Shown here: one piece after another, positions 1-5,626 of the stretch
Position numbering within the stretch: position 1 is the first letter of the stretch
Layout of the letters: each line of letters starts with the position of its first letter
Assembly (NCBI GenBank): GCA_030671095.1
Contig: DAOVAK010000206.1
Coordinates: 1 to 5,741, forward strand
Length of the DNA: 5,741 nt
Direction of reading: 5' to 3'
From: Deltaproteobacteria bacterium
GTDB lineage: Bacteria; Desulfobacterota; DSM-4660; Desulfatiglandales; HGW-15
The notes under the pieces: model-generated
Databases searched by the model: none
Told to the model about the DNA's origin: nothing
Seen by the model: only the letters and a program-made list of their open reading frames with translations
Program-made: the position numbers and the translations under genes

Positions 1-24
1 AATAACGAATAAAGAGAGGTTCGC

Positions 25-1653
25 ATGGGTGTTGCCACTTATATCAAAGATGAAAAGGATGCCATTGAGGAGGTCATTCTCCAATCAGGGATCAAGGTCA
101 AGCCCGCTTACTCACCTGAGGACCTGGATAGAGTCGGCTTTGAGTACCATAAAGATCTTGGTGATCCTGGTGAATTTCCTTTCACCCGAAGCCTTCACCC
201 TTTGGGTTACCGTAGCCGAAACTGGACAACACGACAGTACACAGGGTTTGGCACACCTGAAGAGACCAATGAGCGATTCAAATTGATGATCTCTCACGGC
301 CAGACGGGTCTTAACGTGGCCTTTGATCTACCCACGCAGATGGGCTATGACTCAGATGATCCCATGGCTGAAGGGGAGGTGGGGCGCGTCGGCATGGCCG
401 TCGACTCACTAAAGGATTTCGAGATTGCTTTTAAAGGCATCCAACTCAATAGGATCGGCACAGGCCTCACGATCAATGCTGTGGCCTCTGTCATGTTGGC
501 CATGTATGAATCCGTGGCCGAGAAATACGGGTACAAAAAGACTGAGATATCCGCTACCCCACAGAACGATATCCTTAAAGAGATCGTGGGGAGGGGTGCT
601 TGGATCTATCCCGTGGAACCGGCAGTGCGGCTCATCGGCGACACCATAGAGTATGCCATGAAGGAGCTGCCCAGGTGTAATCCGGTTTCTGTGGCCGGCT
701 ATCATATCAGAGAATCCGGGTGCACCCCGGCACAGGAGATATCCTATGCATTCATGATTGCCTTTGCCTACATCGACAACGTGGTGGCCAGAGGTTACAA
801 GGCAGAAGATTTTGTGGGGAGATTCTCCTTCAACCTGAATGTTTACGGTAACCTATGGGAAACAGTGGCCAAATTTCGTGCTGCCAGGAAATTATGGGCC
901 CAACTGCTCAGGGAAAGATACGGTGTTCAAAACAAGAAGGCGCTCTTCCTGCGTGGTATATTCGGAGGGGGAGGCTCGGGCCTGACCAAACAACAGCCGG
1001 AGAATAACATTGTGCGGGGTGCCTATTATGCCCTTGCAGCCGCCCTTTCCGGCGCACAGACCACAGCCCTTTGCTCTTTTGACGAAGCCTACACCATTCC
1101 CACAGAAAGGGCAGCGCTCCTATCTCTGAGAACGTTTCAGATATTGATGGATGAGATGGGACTCAGAGATACAATTGATCCCCTGGGGGGTTCTTACTTC
1201 ATAGAGACTCTAACAAAAGAGATGGAGGAGAAGATCCTGGAGGAGATGGAAAAGATAGAGAAGATGGGCGGGATGGTGGAGGCGGTTGCATCCGGTTATG
1301 TGCAGCGGGAAGTGGCCAGACAGGCCTACGAGTTTGAGAAAAAGCTCCAGGAAGGAAAAGTGACAAAGGTTGGAGTAAATAAGTATACAGAAGGGGCTGA
1401 CATGGAGGTGGAACTGCATGAGTACAACGAAGAATGGGCCCGACTGCAAATTGAGAGACTCCAGGACTTGAAAAAGGCCAGAGATAACAAGACCGTTAAA
1501 GAATCACTCAAGGCCCTGGAGAAGGCAGCGAAGGCAGAGGAAAACGTGATGCCATATCTGCTGGACTGCTGTAAATCCTATGCCACGGTTGGTGAGATGG
1601 CCAATGTCTTTCGAGACGTCTTTGGAGAATTCAGGGAACCGAGTATTTTCTAA
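25..1653 (+). CDS. B12-dependent acyl-CoA mutase, large (catalytic) subunit, methylmalonyl-CoA mutase family
   Basis: 542-residue large chain of an adenosylcobalamin-dependent carbon-skeleton mutase, which in this family moves a CoA-thioester group between adjacent carbons by a radical mechanism in the cytoplasm. The TIM-barrel spans about residues 50-400 and a linker follows to the end. The protein stops at REPSIF with no B12-binding domain (no DxHxxG), as in HcmA- or IcmA-type two-chain enzymes, so a separate small subunit is required. Aligned by eye to Propionibacterium MCM, it keeps Arg65 (R82), Thr68 (T85), Arg70 (R87), Tyr72 (Y89), Gln180 (Q197), Arg190 (R207), Tyr226-His227 (Y243-H244), Gln345 (Q361) and Glu354 (E370). 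Tyr72 plus Arg190 is the methylmalonyl-type pair; isobutyryl-CoA mutase has Phe/Gln and 2-hydroxyisobutyryl-CoA mutase Ile/Gln. Odd: residues 311-319 read GIFGGGGSG where the family has the THSQTSGWS-type loop, and Asn366 is Cys350. The start has GAGAGG five bases upstream. Family certain; substrate unknown, so no symbol is given. Confidence 0.95.
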   Translation: MGVATYIKDEKDAIEEVILQSGIKVKPAYSPEDLDRVGFEYHKDLGDPGEFPFTRSLHPLGYRSRNWTTRQYTGFGTPEETNERFKLMISHGQTGLNVAFDLPTQMGYDSDDPMAEGEVGRVGMAVDSLKDFEIAFKGIQLNRIGTGLTINAVASVMLAMYESVAEKYGYKKTEISATPQNDILKEIVGRGAWIYPVEPAVRLIGDTIEYAMKELPRCNPVSVAGYHIRESGCTPAQEISYAFMIAFAYIDNVVARGYKAEDFVGRFSFNLNVYGNLWETVAKFRAARKLWAQLLRERYGVQNKKALFLRGIFGGGGSGLTKQQPENNIVRGAYYALAAALSGAQTTALCSFDEAYTIPTERAALLSLRTFQILMDEMGLRDTIDPLGGSYFIETLTKEMEEKILEEMEKIEKMGGMVEAVASGYVQREVARQAYEFEKKLQEGKVTKVGVNKYTEGADMEVELHEYNEEWARLQIERLQDLKKARDNKTVKESLKALEKAAKAEENVMPYLLDCCKSYATVGEMANVFRDVFGEFREPSIF

Positions 1654-1704
1654 TCACCCTCTCCCTGCCCTCCCCCTCGAGGGGGAGGGTTGGGGTGGGG
1701 GTGA
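1654..1704. repeat. G/C-rich inverted repeat (copy 1) with a G-quadruplex motif
   Basis: An imperfect inverted repeat that begins with the base after the mutase stop codon. Its core, 1668-1689, is a perfect 22-bp palindrome centred on CTCGAG (1676-1681). The outer ends, TCACC and GGTGA, also pair. The right arm carries four G-tracts (1681-1685, 1687-1689, 1692-1695, 1697-1701) with loops of 1, 2 and 1 bases, a strong G-quadruplex pattern on the coding strand. It resembles the short dispersed intergenic repeats common in proteobacterial genomes and shares CCCTGCCC and a GGGTGGGG-type arm with the element at 3547-3632. It could fold in mRNA and shield the 3' end of the mutase transcript. No U-run follows, so it is not a classic intrinsic terminator. 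Confidence 0.75.
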
Positions 1705-1720
1705 AGGCGGAATTGGGATT

Positions 1721-1749
1721 TTGGATCGAAAAAAGATGACTTCTATTAG
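1721..1749 (+). promoter_or_regulatory. Weak candidate sigma-70 promoter for the receiver gene
   Basis: TTGGAT (1721-1726) and TATTAG (1744-1749) are separated by exactly 17 bases and lie 18 bases before the proposed TTG start at 1768. Each box matches the consensus only in part (3 of 6 and 4 of 6). The position, between the G-rich repeat and the gene, is sensible for independent transcription, but a match of this quality is expected by chance quite often. Confidence 0.22.
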
Positions 1750-1754
1750 GCTTT

Positions 1755-1763
1755 GGGGGGAAG
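1755..1763 (+). promoter_or_regulatory. Shine-Dalgarno-like site that favours the TTG start at 1768
   Basis: A purine run GGGGGGAAG ends four bases before TTG at 1768. The alternative TTG at 1753 overlaps this run and has no such site upstream. A third option, ATG at 1801, has AGGG at 1790-1793, but starting there leaves no residues before the first receiver strand (MLIVDDE). Confidence 0.5.
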
Positions 1764-1767
1764 CAAG

Positions 1768-2259
1768 TTGGAAGATAAAGATACGCTAAAAGGGAAAAGG
1801 ATGCTTATAGTCGATGATGAGCCTGATATTCTCGAAAGCCTCGAAGAAATACTGGACATGTGTGTCATAGATAAAGCCGCGGATTTCGAAATGGCCAAGG
1901 AACTTCTAGAAAAGAATACCTATGACGCGGCCATTCTCGACATCATGGGTGTCCACGGCTACGATTTGTTGGAGATCACCACTAAAAAGGATATCCCCAC
2001 CCTGATGCTCACTGCTCATGCTCTCGATCCGGAGAACTTCGCCAAATCCATCAAGAAGGGGGCCCTTGCCTACATTCCAAAAGATAAGATATCGGAGATA
2101 GACGCCTTTCTCAAAGACATATTAGAGGCGCATGAGAGAGGGATTAAAAAGCTTGGGAAATGGTTTGCCAGGCTCGAACCATTTTTTGAGGAGAAGTTCG
2201 GTGCATACTGGAAGGAGAGAATCAAAGAGGACCCGGAATTCTGGAAGAAATATGTTTAG
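1768..2259 (+). CDS. Orphan single-domain response regulator (CheY-like receiver) with helical C-terminal tail
   Basis: 163 residues from a TTG start. The receiver domain covers about residues 9-125. The acidic pair is Asp16-Asp17 in LIVDDE, the phosphoacceptor is Asp58 in AAILDI, the switch Thr is Thr82 in MLTAHA, the switch aromatic is Tyr102 and the conserved Lys is Lys105 in AYIPK. All phosphorylation residues are present, so it should accept phosphate from a histidine kinase, but no kinase is in the window. There is no DNA-binding or enzymatic output domain. Residues from about 126 to the end form a charged, aromatic-rich, probably helical tail (KWFARLEPFFEEKFGAYWK). I recall similar stand-alone receivers in Deltaproteobacteria, but their role is not known to me. 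It could act by protein-protein contact or as a phosphorelay intermediate. The start choice (1753, 1768 or 1801) rests on the purine run at 1755-1763 and on keeping a normal lead-in before the first strand. It lies 114 bases after the mutase, past a repeat, so cotranscription is uncertain. Confidence 0.88.
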   Translation: MEDKDTLKGKRMLIVDDEPDILESLEEILDMCVIDKAADFEMAKELLEKNTYDAAILDIMGVHGYDLLEITTKKDIPTLMLTAHALDPENFAKSIKKGALAYIPKDKISEIDAFLKDILEAHERGIKKLGKWFARLEPFFEEKFGAYWKERIKEDPEFWKKYV

Positions 2260-2372
2260 CTCTGCTTCGCTCCGCGATTGGCCTCCGGCCCGGAGGGCCT
2301 ACGCCCCGGAGGGAGTATTGGAAACTGGGGACCCGCTTGCGGGGACTGAGCGGAACGAAGTGAGCGCGAAGA
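2260..2372. repeat. Intergenic structured repeat with nested inverted repeats
   Basis: Non-coding stretch directly after the receiver stop codon. An outer inverted repeat pairs GCTTCGCTCCGC (2264-2275) with GCGGAACGAAGT (2350-2361) at 10 of 12 positions. Inside are two perfect-stem hairpins: CCTCCG/CGGAGG (2282-2287 with 2291-2296, three-base loop) and CCCGC/GCGGG (2332-2336 with 2339-2343, two-base spacer). The text and layout resemble dispersed intergenic repeats that are often mis-called as short proteins. It may act as a transcription barrier or mRNA 3' structure for the receiver gene. No U-tract follows, so I do not call it a terminator. Confidence 0.6.
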
Positions 2373-2396
2373 ATAATGGAGTAATGGATTAATGGG
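2373..2396. repeat. Tandem octamer repeat, copy 1 (three units)
   Basis: Three 8-base units in register: ATAATGGA (2373-2380), GTAATGGA (2381-2388) and TTAATGGG (2389-2396). The same octamer family occurs as four units at 5473-5504, after dctM, with a 13-base exact match (ATGGAGTAATGGA at 2376-2388 and 5476-5488). A related octamer, GTATTGGA, also occurs at 2315-2322. Function unknown; probably a dispersed intergenic repeat family. Confidence 0.6.
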
Positions 2397-2441
2397 TTTG
2401 GATGAAGAGGAATTTCAATAATTAAAACTACGTTCAATGGA

Positions 2442-2453
2442 GAAAGGAGGTGA
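2442..2453 (+). promoter_or_regulatory. Near-perfect Shine-Dalgarno sequence without a proper gene
   Basis: GAAAGGAGGTGA is close to a full complement of the 16S rRNA 3' end, yet no usable start codon with an open frame lies at the right distance downstream. It sits inside a tiny frame, ATG 2437 to TAA 2470-2472 (11 residues, MEKGGEAIGLS), which has no site of its own. It lies 63 bases before the true start of dctP, which has a second strong site, AAGGAGGT, at 2501-2508. It could be a ribosome standby site, a leader remnant or chance. Confidence 0.4.
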
Positions 2454-2515
2454 AGCAATAGGGCTATCGTAAAGGAAGGATTAGCAAGTTATCTATCAAT
2501 AAGGAGGTACATGAC

Positions 2516-3538
2516 ATGAGACGAGTAATAGGATTTGTGGTGGCCGGAATCTTTTTGGCGTCATTGTGCACAATCATCTTGATGCCAGACCCTGTCAAGG
2601 CAGGGCCCATCAAATTGACCTATGCTGGCTTCGCGCCTGCTAAGACTTTTCCAGGCGTTCAAGCGGAAAAGTGGGCTAAAGAGGTGGAAAAGCGGACCGG
2701 CGGAAAGGTTATTGTACAAACGTTTCCCGGCGGAACCTTGCTTGGCGCCAAGAATATGATGGATGGTGTCATTGCTGGAACAGCGAATATTGGCTGCTTA
2801 TGCATGGCTTACCAACCGGGGCGTTTTGTCGTCACCAACGCGACCAGTCTCCCTCTTGGGTTTCCCAATACGCGGGTGGCCAGCCTCACCCTTTGGGATC
2901 TTTACAAGAAATACAAACCGAAAGAATTTGAACAGGTTAAGGTCCTTTCCATGTTCACCTGTCCGCCCTCAAATATCATGTCTAAAAAGCCCATAAGATC
3001 CTTGGAAGACCTCAAAGGTTTTGATCTTCGCGCCTCAGGAGGTGCTGCCCAGATTTTAAAGACATGGGGAGCAAACCCTGTAGGAATGCCCATGCCTGCG
3101 ACTGTGGAAGCCTTGCAAAAGGGTGTGGTCCAGGGGCTTTTTTCATCCCTTGAGGTCATGAAGGACTTCAAGTTCGCGGAATATTGTCGTTACGTGACCA
3201 AAACCGATACCGTCATCTATCCCTTCGCCGCGGTGATGAACATGAAAACGTGGAACTCACTCCCCAAAGATGTCCAAAAGGTCATGGAAGAAATGGGCCC
3301 AGAATATGCGGAATGGGTAGGGGTTTACAATGACAATCACTGGAAAGAGGCCATGGCGTGGTCAAAAAAGACTTACAATGTTGAAGTTATAGAACTTTCA
3401 GCAGCAGAAAAGGCGCGATGGGATAAATTGCTTGAGCCCATTGTGGACAAGTGGATCGCAGATGCAAATGCAAAAGGCCTGCCAGCGAAACAGATTGTGG
3501 AGGATATAAAGGCTTTCAAAAGGCAGCATTCTAAGTAG
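2516..3538 (+). CDS. dctP: TRAP transporter substrate-binding protein, DctP family
   Basis: 340-residue periplasmic binding protein of a TRAP transporter; it captures an organic anion, usually a carboxylate, and delivers it to the DctQM membrane complex. An N-terminal signal peptide (MRRVIGF, a hydrophobic core, then DPVKA) is predicted to be cut after Ala29; there is no lipobox. The mature part opens with IKLTYAGFAPAKTF, and EKWAKEVEKRTGGKV (residues 51-65) is typical of the first lobe. The family's conserved carboxylate-binding arginine is Arg172, in DLKGFDLRASGG, followed by GMPMPATVEALQKGVVQG (190-207), the usual second landmark. Length is normal for the family. The start is fixed by AAGGAGGT (2501-2508), seven bases upstream; the ATG at 2511 is out of frame. 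It is first in a P-Q-M cassette, 131 bases ahead of dctQ. The ligand cannot be read from sequence; the nearby acyl-CoA mutase makes an organic acid feeding CoA metabolism plausible (inference). The symbol is the family name. Confidence 0.94.
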   Translation: MRRVIGFVVAGIFLASLCTIILMPDPVKAGPIKLTYAGFAPAKTFPGVQAEKWAKEVEKRTGGKVIVQTFPGGTLLGAKNMMDGVIAGTANIGCLCMAYQPGRFVVTNATSLPLGFPNTRVASLTLWDLYKKYKPKEFEQVKVLSMFTCPPSNIMSKKPIRSLEDLKGFDLRASGGAAQILKTWGANPVGMPMPATVEALQKGVVQGLFSSLEVMKDFKFAEYCRYVTKTDTVIYPFAAVMNMKTWNSLPKDVQKVMEEMGPEYAEWVGVYNDNHWKEAMAWSKKTYNVEVIELSAAEKARWDKLLEPIVDKWIADANAKGLPAKQIVEDIKAFKRQHSK

Positions 3539-3546
3539 TCGTTTGG

Positions 3547-3632
3547 TTTCCCCACCCTGCCCCGCCTTTTGCCCTTTGTCGTAGATCGTCATCCCACATG
3601 GGCCGGGAGGATGAGGGCTTGGGTGGGGGGGT
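3547..3632. repeat. G/C-rich inverted repeat (copy 2) between dctP and dctQ, with G-quadruplex motif
   Basis: CCCCACCC (3550-3557) pairs perfectly with GGGTGGGG (3621-3628), and CCC (3561-3563) can continue to GGG (3615-3617). An inner stem, TCATCC (3589-3594) with GGATGA (3609-3614), sits in the loop. G-tracts at 3605-3607, 3615-3617, 3621-3623 and 3625-3631 with loops of 7, 3 and 1 bases fit a G-quadruplex pattern on the coding strand. The arms resemble those of the element at 1654-1704, so both probably belong to one repeat family. Placed between dctP and dctQ, it could dampen readthrough or protect the dctP message, giving more binding protein than membrane subunits (inference). Confidence 0.6.
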
Positions 3633-3669
3633 AAAAATTGAAAAAAAGACGACCTAGCGGGTATGCCAT

Positions 3670-4158
3670 ATGGACGTTCTGGATAAGCTCAGCCAGCGGT
3701 TAAACCAAATTTTTCTTTGGCTCGCCGGCTGTATACTAGGAATAATGATATTTTTGACCTGTGCGAATATCTTCCTTCGTCTTGTTTGGAAGCCAATCAT
3801 GGGTACTTTTGAACTGATGGGATATTTTGGAGCCGTTATCACGGCCTTTGCCTTGGGGTATACCCAAATCAGTCGGGGTCATATTGCGGTGGATGTCATG
3901 GTGCTGAGGTTCTCAGAAAGGACCCGGAGAATCCTAAATGTTATCAACAGCCTTATCTGCACGGTTTTCTTTGCCCTTGTAACATGGCAGATCGCCAAGT
4001 ATGGCACGACTCTGTGGAAGACAGGGGAAGTCACAGAAACCTTGAGGATCATCTACTATCCTTTCACCTATGGCGTGGCGCTGGGATGTGCCTTGCTCTC
4101 CCTGGTCTTTTTGACCGATTTTTTGAAATTATTTCTTCAAAAGAGGGATGAAAAGTGA
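3670..4158 (+). CDS. dctQ: TRAP transporter small membrane subunit, DctQ family
   Basis: 162-residue inner-membrane protein with four predicted membrane segments, at about residues 13-37, 45-67, 88-108 and 127-150, the standard DctQ topology and length. It partners DctM in the membrane and helps dock the loaded DctP protein. Family landmarks are the glutamate in GTFELMGYFG (Glu48) at the start of the second helix and RGHIAVDVM (69-77) just after it. A charged tail (FLQKRDEK) ends the protein. The ribosome-binding site before ATG 3670 is weak (only a short GCGGG run), and ATG at 3663 is out of frame. The stop codon overlaps the GTG start of dctM by four bases, which points to translational coupling. 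The 131-base gap from dctP holds a G-rich repeat, so expression may differ from that of dctP. Confidence 0.92.
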   Translation: MDVLDKLSQRLNQIFLWLAGCILGIMIFLTCANIFLRLVWKPIMGTFELMGYFGAVITAFALGYTQISRGHIAVDVMVLRFSERTRRILNVINSLICTVFFALVTWQIAKYGTTLWKTGEVTETLRIIYYPFTYGVALGCALLSLVFLTDFLKLFLQKRDEK

Positions 4159-5459
4159 GCTTAACCCTGGTCGGGATTATCGGAATCCTCATCCTCCTCT
4201 TGGTCATGTTCTTTCTGGGTATGCCCGTAGGTTTTGCCATGGGCATTGTGGGCTTTTGCGGATTCTGGTACGTGGTTACCTTCAAAGCAGCGGTTACCAT
4301 GGTGGGGGCTGATATTTGGGGCACCTTCTCCAAATATGGTTTAACCGTGGTACCCCTTTTCATTTTCCTGGGCTACATTGCATTCAACTCTGGTATTGCA
4401 GCAAGGCTATACAAAACGGCCTATAAATGGTTCGGCCACTGGCGGGGAGGGCTGGCTATTGCCACAATAGGCGCAGACGAGCTTTTTGCGGCTATCTGCG
4501 GTTCTAATACAGCGACGGCCGCTACTATGGGAACCGTGGCTTTACCACAAATGAAAAAGTATGGCTATGATACGAGGTTGAGTAGCGGTACCGTGGTCAC
4601 CGGCGGCACGCTAGGCACGGTTATGCCCCCCAGCGTGGTTCTGATTATTATTGGTCTGCAAGCGGAACAATCCATTATCAAACTCTTCCTTGGCGGTATT
4701 CTGCCTGCCGTCCTATTAGGGATTCTATTCGTGCTAACCATTTTTGTCCTTTGCCGAATCAATCCCAATTTCGGTCCAGCCGGTCCAAAGACAAGCCTGA
4801 AGGAGAAAGTAAAATCCCTTACAGGAGTCATTGAGGCCATTGTTATTTTTGTCCTGATCATTGGAGGCTTGTACGCCGGTATATTCACGCCTACCGAAGC
4901 CGGAGCGGTTGGCGTCTTCTTCGCCCTTGTGGTTACCATCTCCACTCGCAGGATCACATGGAAGGGGCTTATGGATTCTGTAGTGGACACGCTGAAGATT
5001 TCCAGTATGGTTTTTTTTCTTGTCACCGGGGCTATCATTTTTGGTCGGTTCCTAGCGGTAACCAGGCTTCCCTTTATTGTGGCGGATTTCGCTGCTTCGC
5101 TTCCGGTTTCGCGTTACATCATTTTGGCCTTCGTGTTGGTGATTTATTTGATCGGAGGCTGTTTTGTGGACGCGTTGGGCTTTCTTGTGCTAACCATCCC
5201 GATTTTCTTTCCGCTGGGAATAGCTCTTGGGTTCGATCCCATATGGTACGGTATCATTTTAACGATGGTGACAACAATGGGAGCGATTACACCGCCGGTA
5301 GGCGTCAATATTTATGTGGTTAAAGCGCTGGCCCCAGAAATTGAGCTCGGTACTATCTTCAAGAGTGTCAGTTTTTTTCTGCTGGCCTGCATTGTCTGTA
5401 TAGTCATTCTGATTATTTTCCCTGAGATCGTTTTGTTTATCCCAAACATGGCACGGTAA
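4155..5459 (+). CDS. dctM: TRAP transporter large membrane subunit, DctM family
   Basis: 434-residue multi-spanning permease, the transport channel of the TRAP system, driven by an ion gradient (commonly sodium) rather than ATP. It is very hydrophobic throughout, with family motifs in order: GMPVGFAMG (22-30), VPLFIFLG (66-73), ICGSNTATAATMG (114-126), MPPS (157-160), FTPTEAGAVG (244-253) and ITPPVGVN (378-385). The two halves carry related proline-rich re-entrant motifs, as expected for this elevator-type fold. Length is close to the usual 425-430. The start is GTG at 4155, overlapping the dctQ stop (GTGA), with AGAGGG (4142-4147) upstream. It is intact and ends the P-Q-M cassette. No sign of truncation or frameshift. 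Substrate specificity cannot be assigned from this subunit. Confidence 0.95.
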   Translation: MSLTLVGIIGILILLLVMFFLGMPVGFAMGIVGFCGFWYVVTFKAAVTMVGADIWGTFSKYGLTVVPLFIFLGYIAFNSGIAARLYKTAYKWFGHWRGGLAIATIGADELFAAICGSNTATAATMGTVALPQMKKYGYDTRLSSGTVVTGGTLGTVMPPSVVLIIIGLQAEQSIIKLFLGGILPAVLLGILFVLTIFVLCRINPNFGPAGPKTSLKEKVKSLTGVIEAIVIFVLIIGGLYAGIFTPTEAGAVGVFFALVVTISTRRITWKGLMDSVVDTLKISSMVFFLVTGAIIFGRFLAVTRLPFIVADFAASLPVSRYIILAFVLVIYLIGGCFVDALGFLVLTIPIFFPLGIALGFDPIWYGIILTMVTTMGAITPPVGVNIYVVKALAPEIELGTIFKSVSFFLLACIVCIVILIIFPEIVLFIPNMAR

Positions 5460-5472
5460 GAATAACACTGGG

Positions 5473-5504
5473 GTGATGGAGTAATGGAGTTTTGGAGTGA
5501 TGGA
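5473..5504. repeat. Tandem octamer repeat, copy 2 (four units)
   Basis: Four units in exact 8-base register: GTGATGGA (5473-5480), GTAATGGA (5481-5488), GTTTTGGA (5489-5496) and GTGATGGA (5497-5504). It starts 14 bases after the dctM stop codon and shares 13 bases exactly with the array at 2373-2396, in the same orientation. Together the two arrays bracket the TRAP cassette. Confidence 0.65.
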
Positions 5505-5599
5505 TTTAGAACAGGAAAGAATCTTTGTAACATTTTAGCCCTTTGAAATGGCCGTGCAAAAACTCTTGGCGGGCTGAGCGGGGTTCTCTGGAGGAGCCA

Positions 5600-5626
5600 A
5601 AAACCCTGCCTTCTGCGCAGGTTTTC
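5600..5626 (+). terminator. Possible intrinsic terminator for the TRAP cassette
   Basis: CCTGC (5605-5609) pairs with GCAGG (5617-5621) around a seven-base loop. With one bulged C (5604), the stem extends through AAAA (5600-5603) and TTTT (5622-5625), followed by CTTC. The T-run is short and the G/C stem only five pairs. It lies about 140 bases after dctM, so it is a moderate candidate at best. The A-run on the left would also give a T-run for transcription from the other side. Confidence 0.35.

Noticed and set aside
1580..1789. A + strand reading frame reading through the G-rich repeat between the mutase and the receiver.
   Set aside because: It overlaps the mutase in a different frame and then translates the repeat into low-complexity Gly/Pro/Glu sequence; no ribosome-binding site.
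2132..2392. An 86-residue + strand reading frame overlapping the end of the receiver gene and the following repeat.
   Set aside because: Its first half is the receiver gene in another frame and its second half translates the structured repeat; no ribosome-binding site supports it.
2398..2426. TTGGAT followed by A/T-rich sequence as a dctP promoter.
   Set aside because: At the normal 17-base spacing the second box is ATTAAA, a poor match, so the pair is no better than chance.
2437..2472. An 11-residue leader peptide (MEKGGEAIGLS) upstream of dctP.
   Set aside because: Its own start has no ribosome-binding site and there is no run of regulatory codons or attenuator hairpin after it.
4565..5038. 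A 157-residue minus-strand reading frame inside dctM.
   Set aside because: It lies wholly inside an intact DctM gene and its biased composition is the mirror of hydrophobic membrane codons.
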